This document shows positions 15,601 through 31,879 of a stretch of 64,000 bases of DNA, in pieces; position 1 is the stretch's first letter; each line of letters opens with the position of its first letter. Under the pieces are notes generated by a model. It saw only the letters and a program-made list of their open reading frames with translations. It did not search any database and had not been told where the DNA came from. The translations under genes were made by a program, and so were the position numbers. The stretch is from Monosporascus cannonballus (taxonomy: Eukaryota > Ascomycota > Sordariomycetes > Xylariales), in contig QJNS01000111.1 in assembly GCA_004154925.1 (NCBI GenBank), forward strand, positions 124,001-188,000, given 5' to 3'.

Positions 15601-18600
15601 TATTTTTTTCTTATACTAAAATATAATAATAAAATTATTGATACGGATAATACGGATTGTTGGATAATAAATTCTTGAAACCGTAAAATAATCGTTTTCT
15701 ATATTACAGATTTAACCGGCGTATATTTTTTAAAAAATTATATGATTTGGGTCGTTAATTATGTTTGGGAATTTATGATTTATAACGATTTACATAATAT
15801 AAAAAATATTAGAAATATGATAATCTTACAGTTCCTATTAGAAAAAACATAAAACCGCAATATATCTTATAATATATATTATATAAATATTTTTTTATAA
15901 TATTGAACAAAAAAAAGTCCGTAATTATATGTAATTAATTGCCGAAAAAACAACTTTATATAAAAGTTAGATTTTTAAATACCACGGCATATTCAGTATT
16001 AATATTAAGGATTTTGGCGGCTATCCAGAATATCCGATTATTATTATATTTGCATAAAATTTTAATATAAAGGAATTCTTAAAACCAACTAGGAAAAAAA
16101 CAAAAAAATCCCTAAAATAAGCCGGGGACCCAGTTACGCCGATAAAAGAAAAACGTAATAAGGGAAAAAAAAAATTAGATCCGGCCGTCGACCTTTATTA
16201 AGGGAACTAAAAAACCTTAGCTCGAAAAAAAAACTACTTAAATTTTTAACAAAATAATAATAAAATATACGAGCGGTTTCCAAAAATATTAATCAGAATT
16301 ATACGCCGACAGATATTAATTTTAATTACAAAAACACAAAATTATATAACGTAATTAATAAGGATTTATTATAAATCCGGGTTTTTAATGTTTCGAATTA
16401 ATATTTAGAAAAAAACGGACGCCGGAATAATTATATTAATAACGAAAAAATAATTTTCTTAATATTGACGAAAAATTAGCCACATTATTTATTTATTAGC
16501 ATAATTAATCCTTTACCTTAATTACTTAATCCGAACTAAGGTTTTTAAAGGTTAAAAAAATAAGAATGTTTTAAAAACTAATATAACGAATTCGAAAAAA
16601 AACTGGAAAATAAAATTTAAAAAGTTTTAATTCGGTATCGTAAATTAAAGGCTATAAATTAGAAAGATAATTTGCTAATAACCATACTAAATTATAATTT
16701 AAATTATGTAAATTAAAATTTCGTAAATTTGTTTAATTAAAAAAATACATTATATATTTATTACGGCATATAATTAGGCCGAATTAAAACGAATTAATAT
16801 CTTGTATAAAACTTAATGAATTAAAATTTATTAAAAATAATAAATTAATAACTTTAAATAATATTATATAAATATTTATAATTATTGCATTTTATAATTA
16901 TAACGCGGCGTTAAAATTAAACGCGTTTTTTGTTATCGGTTTTAATTAAAATTAACAAAATTTCGTTTTTTATTTTTTATTTTAATATTATATTTAATTT
17001 TTAATTTATTATTAATATTAATATTTAATAAATATTGTTTATTTTTAATACGTAATTTCTTAATTTCGATAAGTATTATTAATACGACTTTTTTAAATAT
17101 ATTATTTATACCGTTAAATTGCGGGTTATTATGTTTTGGCGACACCGATAATTCCCATAATAATATAAAAACAAATAAATTATGCAAATATAAATACGGA
17201 AACGAAAACGGGGTTAAAAAATTAAAAATATTTAGGAATAATAAGTTTTGCGTCGATATTATAAATAAAGGGGACGAAATAAAATTTTAATTAAGATTAC
17301 TTAATATGTTATATATTACGCGTATAAATATAAATATCGTTATAACCAAATTTATAATTTCAAATTGCGAAAACATATATATTATATATCAATTTCGTAT
17401 TTAAATTAATAGGATTATTATTAAACTATTAATTGTTAATTTAAATCAAATAACTGTATACGATATGTTTTAATTAAGATAAAGCTTATAATAAAACCGT
17501 TTTATAATTTTTTTCGATATTTATTAAATTTATAATATAGTAATAACATGTAACCTATATGGTTTAATTTACGATATAAAGATATAATGCCGTTATTTCA
17601 AATTAAACGAATTTCGCCGTTTATAAAAAATTACTTATATTTTTAGTAAAATCGAAAATATAATTTTTTCGGATATTATATGTAACCCAAAAAATAAGCG
17701 GTTTTTCAAAATGTCCTAATATTGCTATTTATTAAAACCGAGAACCGCCTTAATTAATTCGATTATATTTTCAATTAAATATAGGACTTTAATTAATTTA
17801 ATTCATGCGGAAATTTATTAAATAGAAACTGTTTAAATTTAATAAAAAATAAATATTTATTTTGGGTTTTTACCGTTAAATAAAAATATTTGCATAAAAA
17901 ATAACTTATTTTCCCGTCGTTTATATTAGAATTTTATTATTTTCTAAATAACCGCTTTTATCGAATTAATTTTTAAGTATTTTTATGCAAATATTTTCGC
18001 ATTTTAAAATTCCAATATATAAAAAGAATTAAACGTATATATACGTTATAATAAAGTCTAGCCGCAATTAAATTATTACGGTTTTTTAAATATAATAATT
18101 TCGTTTTTTTAAATATATTAAAATCGTTTTACGTACATATTTGCTCTTAAATAACGTATATTATTAAGACTTTATTTTTATTTAATACCGTAACTTAAAA
18201 TTATTTTATTTCGAAACTTTAAATATAATATTTTAATTGGCGAAAAATTAAAATTAAAATTCGATAATTATTTTGTTTTAATCAGGATTATTTGCGATAA
18301 ATTATATATTGTTTTGTTATTATTTAAATCCGTTATATTGTTTTTTATTATAATTTTTATATTTTTACAAATAATCGATTTTTAACCTGTTAAACCTAAA
18401 TCTTTTTCGTTATTTTATTTTTAAAAAAAATAAACAGTTCGGTTTTATACTTATAAAACTTTTAATAAAATATAAATAATATAACTTATTTATAATTAAT
18501 TATATTTAATTTTTTATAATTATAAATTATTTAATTGAATTGTTTTTATAAATTTTAATCGAAAAATATTATAATATATTTTATTATTTTATTTAATTAA

Positions 18601-20104
18601 TATCCGTAATATTTTTATTTAATTTAAAGTAATAATAAGTACGTCGATACAAATAAAATTATTCGATTATTTTAAATTATTATATATACGAATTTGGTTT
18701 CTGTAAAATATTTCGGAATTATAAAATTTAATTTTTTTTATAATTTTCGATAAATACCCCTAATTTATTATAATTCTAATTAGGCGGTTACGGATATCTA
18801 TAATTTTCGCCTTATTATTAACAAAAATACTAATTTTTATAATAAAATACAAATTATTAAGTAAAATTAAAAAATATTATTTAATAACCCGAATATATTA
18901 ATTATTAGAAAATTTAAATACGTTTAATTCGAACGTTAATCTTTATATATAAAGAATATAATAATATCGATTTTGGAACGATTAATATTAAAATGTCGAA
19001 TTTCCGTTTTATAATTATATTTAATTAGGCCGTTAATTTAACGAAAGCTATTATATTTCGCAATTTTATTTTTTAAAGTATTATTAATAATTAATATATA
19101 TTTAAATTAATATATATAAATTAAAAAAGTAAAACGCAAATTATAGATATTAATATATTTAAGCCGGAAAATATTTTTTCCCATAATAAATATATTTCGT
19201 CCATAAGAATTAAATTATATTATTATTTAAAAATAAAATATAATATAATAATTTCGAATTAATTTTTCGATATTTATATAAAATTAAAACTAATATAGTT
19301 ATGCCGTCCGGTAATTATACGGTTAAATATTTTAAGTTAAATTTTTTCGTATTTACGGATATTAAAGTAAAAATAAAATATAAAATTATTAACATAAAAA
19401 TTTATTGTTTTTTTGCTAGCTTAATTAATAATATAATTTGGATAATAATTAAGTAAATAATTAAAACCCCGTTTACATAATTAGGAATTTTTTAAAACGT
19501 ATTTTAATAATAAAAGAAATATTAAATTTTTCGAAAACTATATTATATATCGTATTAATTTGTTTTTTCCGTAAAATACGGCCGTATGCGTTAAATATAA
19601 TATTTAATATAAAGCGAATAAATTAACAACATAAAGCTTTTAAAAGGTTATGGGCCGTATATATAATATTAATATATAGGTTAATTATATTTATATTAAT
19701 AAGAAATCCCAAACAATATCGGATAAAAATAAACGTTTTGTTTTAAAAAATTAAATGCTTAAAAGTTTAACATATTTACCTTAAAAATTTAAATATATTA
19801 CCTACATTTAATTAATTTACAAAATATTTTAAGGTTTATTATAAGTTATTTAAATATTATAAATTATTATTTTCGCTTATAATAATAATATATTATTATA
19901 TTAAATTAAAAAAATAAACAATTATAATACGTATTAATTAGGATTTTAAGTTATTTTTTATTAATAATTTTTAATTCGTATTAATTAAAATTATTATTAT
20001 ATCAAAAAATAAAGATTTTAATTTTACGTTAAATTATATAACTTAAAATATTAAAAGTTAAATAATTAATATATATTAATAAAGTTAATAATAATAATTT
20101 TTAC

Positions 20105-20318
20105 AAATTTATATAAGAACGTATTAAACGGAACGAAAAAATCACAATTTGTTATTAAACGTTATTTTGGAGGTTTTGTTATTTTTGTGGGTATTATTCT
20201 TAAAGGAGTTTAGCTGATATATTGGACCCCTGACAGATACTTTTTGATTAAAAGCTATAGCTGTGGCTACGACTGCTGCGCCGCAGGCGCAGCCACAACT
20301 TCTAAAATGGGGTCCTGA
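20105..20318 (-). mobile_element. Terminus of a DNA-transposon-like repeat, copy X
   Basis: Read on the minus strand, the outer end begins 'caggaccccattttagaag', followed by a GC-rich palindrome (gctgcgcctgcggcgcagc) and then 'cccacaaaaataacaaaac'. The same order occurs in opposite orientation at 50713-50885. Similarity continues into AT-rich DNA as far as the shared word 'cgtattaaacggaa'. Differences between the two copies include many A/G and C/T transitions. The element body lies to the left, in the RIP block. The superfamily is not identified, and no transposase is visible. Confidence 0.65.
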
Positions 20319-21115
20319 TCACGATAAGGCAACGTTTCTAGAGGCCGTGGCTTGTCAGAACGTGACACCAAAAAACGAAAGTAAATCCGTATATAAATAA
20401 GAAAAGTTTAAATAGGGTTTTTTTATAAAAGTCCAACTTTTTAATTTTTACCTTGTTATCATTAATTATTATAAGAGATTCAGCTTTAATTTAATTCGTA
20501 AGTTATTAAACTTGTTTTTAAACCTTTTAATCGTGTTTTAAAGTTGTTAAACAGTTATGTTCTAAATACTGAACCATATATTAACGATAGATATTAATTA
20601 AAGTTTCATAATATTATTAACCAAAAGTTTGCAATCTATAACAGTTAAAAGATAAACTAATTATTAAATCTTTATCGTACAGATTTATATCAATAAAAAT
20701 GCCGTGGAAATTTAAGCACTAAAATAACTTAATTATTTTTATAAAATTAAGCATATTTTGACTAACGAAGTTTTATTATAAATTAAAATTACTTAAATTA
20801 TAAAAATAAATATATTTATATATTAATAATTTTTTTCGGTTTTCGGCTAAGTTTTAATTAGTTTATCGTTAATCTTGTCGATCCTGGCTCTGATAGTTTT
20901 ACTATCGATTCTGTCGAGCTATTATGTAACCAGTTTTATTTTTTATTTTTTTTAATCCCTGTTATGACCGTTTCTGGATATCGTAGTTCGTTAGGTCGAA
21001 ACATAATTTTAACTTATATTAAACCACGTTAAGAATTTTATCGTTTTATTTGGACTTTTTTATTCCGTATCTATATTGATATATTTGTTCAATAATTACA
21101 AGTTTCCGATTTGGG
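20319..21115. repeat. AT-rich repeat remnant at the edge of the RIP block
   Basis: After a short GC-normal stretch up to about 20380, the sequence is again AT-rich. Near 20960-20980 it carries 'ctgttatgaccgtttctgg', a mutated match to the border of the repeat at 9450-9470. Composition switches abruptly to normal near 21110-21130. No gene is seen. Confidence 0.55.
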
Positions 21116-21379
21116 TGATTTTATATGGAAATGGCGCCGCGTTTTTGATGAGGAGTGGCGAGCGTTAATGGGGATGTCATCTTAAGCACTAGAAAAGCTC
21201 TTCAAGCTTCCGGCGTGGTGCAGGCGAGGAAAGATCTGCCAACAACATAGCCAGTGGCGCTCCATGTGATGCTCGATCTCATAGCAGCACTAGGATAAGT
21301 CACTTGACCCTCGTCCGCAAATGAGCTGAACTGCCACACGCACCGTGATGCTGAAGCCCTCGAGTCAGCACTCTACGGG

Positions 21380-23970
21380 ACAACCTTCTCCTTCCATTCG
21401 ATTCTGGAGCTCCTGTGAGTGCACATGGTTACAAGAGGAGAGAATATAATCGACTTACCCGTACTTCTTCAACTCCTCCATTAACGGCTAATTGAACTTC
21501 GGTACACTGGGGCGAGAATACTCTTGTCAGCGATAGTCCCGTCAAGTACCTGGTTGGCGGCTATATGATATCAAGTGTTAGCAATCTCCAGAGAACGATG
21601 CCATTCGATGACCATAAACGGTCAGAAAGATGTAATTGGTTCACAATGCGCCTTGCTAATCAAGATGAATGCCAATGTCCAGGACAATGGCCAAATGGGG
21701 ACCAGACAGGATATAATAATGAACATGGTCACGTGGTTTAACAGAGGTATGCAATAAGGGGGACTTCCCACTCCGCACGGTATCCCGGCCAACTTCGCTG
21801 TCGCCAAGTATCTCCCGGTCCCTGTGGGAGCTCCATACTCGCAAAGAGCGGAAGTTCCGGTCTCCCTCGAGCCGTCCGTGCTTTCTATCTCAAATTTATA
21901 TTAGAGCATCTCGAACGACGCAACTTAGCATGACCTCCCCAAGATACTCGTGGATGTCCAGATAATGCTTACCACCATGTCACGTTCACCATCTTCATAC
22001 TGCATCTTCTCTTCAAAGTGTAGCGCACAGGGTATCCAGTGGGTTCCCCTTGGGAGTGATGTTAAAATCCGAGAACATGTGAACTGAGCCACGGTGTCAG
22101 TACTGCTCGTTACGAAAGGTTATGCAGCTGAGGGGGCGTGCTCAGTACATCTATAACCAATAAATAGCCGGTAGCACAGCAGCGGTGCTGTATCGGGGCG
22201 GAATGGGATATAAAGATGGAGCAGAGTTGCTGGCGCCACTTGAGATTGGCGGTCAGTCTCTTCGTCACTTCTTCATCCTTAAAGACCGCATTCGAGAAAT
22301 TGGCTGCAGAATATCGCTTTCGCCCGACGAAGATGCGTTGAGGATCTCCTGGGCGGCCTCCTTCCAAGTGATAGAATCCTCCAAGAGGCTCTGCGCCTCT
22401 TCACTGAAGTAGACAATATCAACGAGAACCTTGATAAACTCAGGGAATCCTGAGTACCTCAATGTCCGTCATCCGACAACAATAGTACTGCCCTGAAAGG
22501 AGGAACCTACTGCACTTTGCATAGGCTAGAACGGCCACTCGGTGTGTTCCTTGCACCGTGGATGATAATTTCTGCCTCCGTGGTCCTCTAACGATCCTTG
22601 TGGGGAGTAGAATCACGGTTAGGGTATGCGATGAAACCGAAGCCAATAGGTAGGTAAATGTTAGATGGGTCAATAAAGACAGCCCAGGCAAGCTTACCTG
22701 GGTAGATGTGGTATGGATTGGCGGTGGCCATTGAGTCTCTATATCATCTATCGTTGGCAATACTCTATCCCGGCAGCAGGCGGTAATGTTACCGAGTAAC
22801 GGATATAATTAAGCATATTATTTCGTAGATAACATAGGCTGCACCTGACCGCTCATATAAACCTGGACGGGATTCTGGGTATGTGGAATGTTGTTTATCT
22901 GGAGCAACAACGTTCGCAGCCTTTCCGCACTGGTAAAAGCTTGCGGCATTGCTTACAGTGAGCGAAACTCCACGAGATCTAGTATATTACACCGTGAGCA
23001 CCACTCTCCAAGGCGGGCTTGAGCATCAAGACACACACCATAGCCGCACAGCCCACCGAGGCCTGCAGCCTCAACTCTCAAATTGTATAGGAGAGGGCTG
23101 TCCCGGAGCCAGTCGGGATAGGGAAGGAGAGAGAAATATGCAGGTTGCTTACGACCAAGGGAACCTTAAACCACACCCCGTTAGCATTGCTCCTTAAAGA
23201 TCCCGTGGAAGCTGAGATGACTGGGAGAGAGCTGCGGTATAAAGCAGTACACGAGTGCTTACTTGTAGCCAGAGTCCTCCACAGCAGGACAGGAATGCTA
23301 TGATCTTGCCTCCTACCTTATGCACGCTCTCGACGGTGAAAGTCGCGTACAGATAATCAGCTACCTTTAAATTCTTAGCATTTGGTATATTCAAATACCG
23401 CATTGCTTTTGTCTTTTTTTCTTCCTGCACCCTCGTAGGAATGCGATGTGACAGCTTGGCGGGCGGCCATAGGTCAACGCACCACGGTCGAGTTGAACCG
23501 TCAATATCCCACTGTATTTCGAGGCTACTAGGCAATTTGTAACTTACGTCGATCTCGTTCGTGGCCGTGATCCCTCTGTCCTTTGCCTGCTGGCCAAGCC
23601 CGGGCATGGCTGGAGGGGCATAGCTCGTCGGACGACGTTCGTCCGGTTTCGAATCGCGGACTTGATGGCAATATCATGCTGGGTCACGGCGGCGCTGAAG
23701 GCTTTTTCGTCAGTAACGTCAAGGGATACTGGTGTTGCAAGCTTGACACTCTCCGAGATTGTCTTTGCGCTCTCAAGCGTTCTGCGGGCTGGAAGACATG
23801 AGTTGGCGGAACTGTAGAAGCAATACCCCTTGCGAATGACTCATCAACAGAGACTGCAACACCAGCATCAAGTAGACAATCTAACGTGGGCCTGGTGACG
23901 AAGCCGGAGTCGCACTGGTGTTCTGGGGTGAATATATCGCTTATTGAGAGACTCACAGGGCACTTGATAG
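21380..23970 (-). pseudogene. LYS9: Decayed saccharopine reductase (LYS9-like) pseudogene
   Basis: Read on the minus strand, this region contains ordered fragments of saccharopine dehydrogenase (NADP+, L-glutamate-forming), the penultimate enzyme of the fungal alpha-aminoadipate lysine pathway. In order they are: GFVTRPTLD (about 23900); a block with TLESAKTISESV and VSLDVTDEKAF (about 23790-23640); SAIRNRTNVV; VHKVGGKIIAFLS with CCGGL (about 23340-23275); a mutated SSRGVLLALRNAA-like piece (about 22980); FIAYPNRDSTPHKDR (about 22600); GFPEFIKVLVDI with TWKEAAQEIL (about 22460-22320); GNPLDTLCATL (about 22050); GSRETGTSALCEYG (about 21860); and PLMEELKKYG (about 21480). They are split by stops and frame changes. 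After CATL an extra T shifts the frame, about 80 bp is inserted before the GFPEF block, and roughly 11 codons are missing before KSAIRN. Intron-like GTAAGC and GTAAGT donors survive. The end points are approximate. Confidence 0.85.
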
Positions 23971-26900
23971 CAGCGAAATACGTTTATGAGCAATGGCCGC
24001 TATTTCGTGACCAGAAGATGAATGGAGTTTGTTGTGGAAGTTAAGAGCCCAAAAATCTATCTTGTTCTGTCCAACCAGACGGAGGCGTGAAAGAAGCCCC
24101 TTATTCTCCAGCTGCTATCAGAGCCTGTGACACTTAGTAAAGGCTGCACCCCGTGCCGTTGCGTCGAAGGGCAAATGACTGACAATTGATTGAAATTGTA
24201 GCAATCGACTAGGTGCTTATAGCTGTACTGATATTGGAAGCCGTACGGGGGATTAATGCATAGCAACATTGGCAATGTATACTACGGAACCAAGGCCACC
24301 CAGATTATATAACAATAGAGAGTAAAATGCGTGTTGATGCTTAACATTATCTTTCGATTAAGCCGCTGGCTTATTATTAAATTCGGTATGCTATAATATT
24401 TACCCCGGAGTTTTAAATATTGATATTATATGCTTTTTAAATAAATTGTAATTATTGTATAGTTAACCAAGCTTTAATAGGGGTTATGACTATGAGAAAT
24501 AATATTTCCATATGTTATTATACAGACAACTGTATATATAACCGTCCTTAAAGTGTCTTGGCCTTGAAAAATTATAAAATTTAGTTCTTCGTTATAGGCA
24601 CCTTTCATTCTCTAGACTAGATCAAGCTGGTATTATGTCATGTGTGGATTAACCAGAAGGTGAAATTTATATGACTGTTTGTCTATACCAACGGCACCAT
24701 GCTTCATATACTCAACAGCGGCAGTACGGGCAACTTTCATCTGTGTTTCAAACATTGGTGCCTTTGCCTCGGCTAGCGTAAGTGGTGCGGATTTGACTCA
24801 GTGCCGGTTTGTATCTCGGGTGTGCCCGCGCCATTTGTGAAAACGTAGACGTTGATAAGATCATCTGAATGGTGCCCCTTTGGCCATACCTATTCAACGA
24901 TAGGTTTTTTGGCGGTTTGCAACCTTTTAAGACGGAGATAAATTTGTGTTTTCTTATGTCAAGACATATTCCACCCGGGGCAAGTGAGTATAACAGTCAT
25001 CCACGTTGGAGTCACTCGAAAACCGCCTCCTTACCCCCATACCAACATAGCTTATGTCAGTGGTCTGTTAAAGATGACCGGCTGCTCGGAGCATGACAGA
25101 TATACGGTAATGACTCATCGTCCGCAGCTATAATTTAGCCCCAGGACAACCTGCCTGATCGGGGTAATCCGTAGCTGATATTCATGGTGCGTTAATCCAT
25201 CAGATGTGCCTAATTTACTGAGCAAGCATTCATGATCGAGCCTACGGTCGGTGAGGGGAGATTGGTGTCGTCACTCGGACATGGAATTCCACGTCGATTA
25301 CGGGCGTCTAGGGGCGGGATAAGTGTATTCATGTTGGATGAGAAGCTACCCTTTCACATACGCCCTGGAGCCTCACGACACACATCAACCCCATGTTCTA
25401 GATATTTTCCAGACATAACCCTTGACCGGAAACGGATGCGATATAAACGCGGAATGGGGGTATGGAGTTTGTGAATGGTATAGCTTAGTATCCGGCCAGA
25501 CGTATATCCCGTAGGTACTGACCCTCCGCCATGTGGAACTTGCGACACACCTCGACCTTATACTACACTCTCTCCCAAAGACCAGAAGCCCATCTTCAGT
25601 TTACATACGTACTGACAGACTCGAGGCTCTATATTTTGCGACCCTGGTCAGTCGGGGCATGCTATGGTATGTTTTGTAGTTGTCCAGTTACTGGGCCTCG
25701 CCGTATATTCTTTAAATGTAGCTGAACTATCGGACGAACCCAACCCCCCCCCTCCCTACGCCCATATTGCCTTCTTGGGAGGATCTATCACCGCTGCCAT
25801 GCTGCGGTGGAGGTGTCAATGTCACCTCGATGAAGTTAACAGGGTATTCTCTGTAATATATTCGTAGCTCTGAGTATAACTGGAAAATCCTAGTGGTTTA
25901 GGACTGACGTATCTGCAGTGCCTCGTTTGTACCGGCCGCGGCCCCCGACGTACGCGGAGTCGACTATGAACGTACCATGTCAGTTTATACTTCATAACGT
26001 GTGTATAAGAGTTTTTAGCCTGGCATGATTGCTTTGTAGCCATCGCATGTACGTACGGATGATACGTGGTGCACAGGGGACTGCCATACAATAAAGCACT
26101 ATGCGCTGCATAGAAGGGAGCTCGAGGAGATATAGAGGTCATGGGCTAAATGAACACTGGTTCCTCAACTGGCCTCTTCACTTGTGGCGAAGATATTGAG
26201 GGCGAAGCTCCCCATATAAGGACCTGGGGAGTTTAGCCATCGATATACCTGGCACGAGCAACAAGAATGGTTAATATCTTAGCTGTTACGATTCCTATCT
26301 CATAAAAGTGAACCGAGCGCGACTTGTGATATCCGAAGCTCGACAAGTCTGACTACGGAATTATAGACCCGCAAGCATGGAGAGCGGGCCATCGGCTACG
26401 AACTGGGGGATAGTATCTGGCTTCGCTGTCTGTCAATACCTACTAGATGTGTAATGATTCGTCAAGCCTGTTTGTCATGATACTAGGGTAATTCCGGGTG
26501 GGCTGGATATTCCCCAAGCGTGGGCAGACTATGTTGTTTCGTTTGTGGTGTTGTCTAGTAAGTTTGGTTATACAAAGATGGCCTCCGTTTCCAAGTCAAG
26601 TCTTTACTTACGGCAACAACACCACCATCATAAGTAAGGGCACAGAGTGAGGTTTGTCACATGGAATACACACAGTTAACAGAAATGACACCCCGGATTT
26701 GAAGTGGCAGTGGCGTCCCCCTTTCACCGGAATTGAACACCATGGTTTTTCTTTTGGGGGGAAAGGGGGGGGGGTTTGTTACCAGGGAGAACAGATCCGA
26801 CTTACCAAACACGAGGCCAAGAGGCAGTTGACCTGACCTAACCGGGACACAATGAGGCGAATGGCTACAACTACCCCGGATTTCATCATAGGCTGTACTC

Positions 26901-27303
26901 ACCCATGCACTTCATATTCCATAATGCATGCGGTAATTCGGAGTATACGCTGCTGTGCCTGGCGCGTGTTCCAAGAAGACTATGGATCCCACCCGGGTTG
27001 ACATGTAACTCCACCAGGAGCAATACCGACGAATTCAGACAGCCGAGCCACCACATACCAGGTCACGCCGCAACACGCACGGGTAGGATAAGGCAACCTG
27101 AGCGTGGTCCTCTTGCCTTGAGGTTAGCCTTGTAATCAGAGACCGAGACGGAATTCCCGTAGTATGAAACCAAACACCTAAGTCTAATTCAATACGCCTC
27201 GATATGCAAATGTGGCTCTACTGTACACTATGTACAGGATTACGCGCAACCGTTGCCACGGCATCTCGTCTCTACGATGCGCCCCACACAAAACATACTC
27301 ATC
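23971..27303. other. Relic DNA of normal composition without an intact gene
   Basis: No open frame here has a convincing product. A minus-strand stretch at about 24660-24890 reads, across one frame change, peptide pieces such as GHHSDDLINVYVFTNG, APMFETQMKVARTAAVEYMK and HGAVGIDK, which look protein-like, but I cannot name the family. AT-rich pockets occur at 24340-24560. Homopolymers occur at 25742-25752 (C) and 26755-26775 (G). The zone may consist of further decayed genes between LYS9 and KGD2. Confidence 0.5.
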
Positions 27304-28796
27304 TTACAAAAGCATACGCCTCGGGTCCTCAATATACTCCTTGACCTTGACGAGGAACTGGACAGCCTCCCTGCCATCGAGCAGACGATGGTCGTAGGTC
27401 AGCGCAAGATACATCATTGGTCGAATTTCGACCTTGCCGTTCACAGCGACAGGCCTATCCTTGATGGCGTGGAGACCAAGCACGGCGCTTTGCGGCAGGT
27501 TGATGATGGGAGTACCGTAAAGAGAACCGAAGACGCCGCCATTGCTGATGGTGAATGTACCACCGGCCATATCCTCGATGGTGAGCTTGCCGTCACGAGC
27601 CTATGAAAAGGTGGTTAGCCACAAAACGGGGCCAGCATGCCAATGTCCAGGTGTCGACTCACCTTCCTGCCCATATCGGCGATGGACTTCTCAATGCTAA
27701 CCATATCCATCGACTCGGCGTTGCGAACCACCGGCGTGACTAGACCCTTCTCGGTCGCGACAGCGACGCTGATGTCGACATAATCCCGATAGACGATGGT
27801 ATCACCGCCGTTTTCACCCTCGATGGAAGCGTTGATCGCGGGAATGTCGCGCATGGCCAGGATGCTGGCACGGGCGAAGGCGCTCATGAAACCGAGCTTC
27901 ACGCCGGTCTTCTTGAGGACTTCGTCCTTGTAGAGCTTACGGAATTCCATCAACGACGACATATCAACCTCGTTGAACGTGGTTAAGGAAGCGGCCGTAT
28001 TTTGAGACTGCTTCAGGCGTTCTGCAATACGCAGACGCATGCGGTTCATCTTGACCTGTACCCTGCCTGTTAGCTTCCGTGTTACTGCCATACAGGAGCC
28101 ACCCGATTGGACGTACACGTCGTTCCTCGCGGCTTCCCAGCATGGGACCGGTGCTGGCGGGCGTCTCCTTAGCCGGCTGTGCGGCCGGCTGGGATTCCTT
28201 CTTAGGCTGGGGCGCAGGGCTGGGCTTGGCGGCTTGGGATTCCGGCTTGTTCTCAGCCTCGGCGGGAGCTGGTCGAGCTTCGGTAGGGGCTTCCTCCTTC
28301 TTCGGGGGTTCCTTAGACTCCGGCTTCTTGTCGCCGCCCTCGGGTTTCGCGGCGCCTCCCTCGATCTTGGCAATCTCCTGATCAACGACGACCGTGTCCT
28401 CCTCGTTGGCGAGCAGCTCCTTCAGGACACCAGCCTCCGGCGCATTAACAGCGACATCAATCTGACAGCGAGTGCATTAGCAAACTCGTGGCGCAAGGTA
28501 ACGGAGCCTGCACCGGCCCAGTCGGAGGTAGATACGGGTAGAATATTGGTTACCTTGTCAGTCTCAATGGTGGCAATCTCTTCGTCTTGCTCGACGTAGT
28601 CGCCGACTTGCTTGTTCCACTGCTTCAAAGTACCCTCGGTAATGGATTCGGCCATCTGCGGGACTTTGACGACGGTGTCGGCATAGGTACGAACGTGGTT
28701 CATCAGCGCAGGCAACGGCATGCCCCGCAATGGCTGTTGTACTGATCGGCGTAGGTTGACAACCCGCGCAGCGGTGAGAACCCTCCTCGACAGCAT
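27304..28796 (-). CDS. KGD2: Dihydrolipoamide succinyltransferase, E2 of 2-oxoglutarate dehydrogenase
   Basis: This is the mitochondrial E2 core enzyme that transfers the succinyl group from lipoamide to CoA in the TCA cycle. The proposed exons are 28554-28796, 28117-28461, 27663-28055 and 27304-27600. Introns of 92, 61 and 62 bp have GT..AG borders, and together the exons give 425 residues, the usual length for fungal E2o. The N-terminus ([13 protein letters not shown]...RR) is a basic mitochondrial presequence. A lipoyl domain follows, with the lipoylated lysine at residue 81 in IETDK. Next comes a Pro/Ala/Glu/Lys-rich linker of roughly 75 residues without a clear E1/E3-binding domain, as is usual for eukaryotic E2o. 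The C-terminal acyltransferase domain carries the catalytic DHRLLDG motif (His about 398). The E3 partner LPD1 lies about 27 kb away. Exon borders were read by eye. Confidence 0.95.

Positions 28797-31879
<3,083 letters not shown>

Larger units (their letters stand above)
1..20160. repeat. AT-rich block of RIP-degraded repeats, no intact gene
   Basis: This stretch is overwhelmingly A and T, with stop codons in every frame and no open frame that looks like a protein. Remaining C and G sit mostly in CG dinucleotides, while CA and TG are scarce. That is the expected result of C-to-T mutation at CpA by repeat-induced point mutation, a premeiotic process of filamentous ascomycetes that mutates duplicated DNA. 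Sub-repeats are listed separately. Short open frames here (for example 2273-2503, 3158-3340, 11381-11590 and 16942-17187) encode Ile/Lys/Asn/Phe/Tyr-rich peptides and are chance or residual frames. The parent elements are probably retrotransposons, but I could not identify a reverse transcriptase, integrase or transposase motif. A centromeric or subtelomeric location is possible but not shown. Confidence 0.85.

Noticed and set aside
1..20160. Possible centromere or mitochondrial insertion
   Set aside because: AT richness alone is not evidence; dispersed repeats with transition-type differences are better explained by RIP, and no mitochondrial gene was recognised.
25740..25830. Peptide with IAFLGGSITAA, resembling an SGNH/GDSL hydrolase motif
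   Set aside because: Only the one short motif is present, without the downstream catalytic blocks; it could be chance beside a C-run.
28039..28599. Plus-strand 186-codon frame over KGD2
   Set aside because: It is antisense to the Pro/Ala/Lys-rich linker of KGD2 and has no domain.
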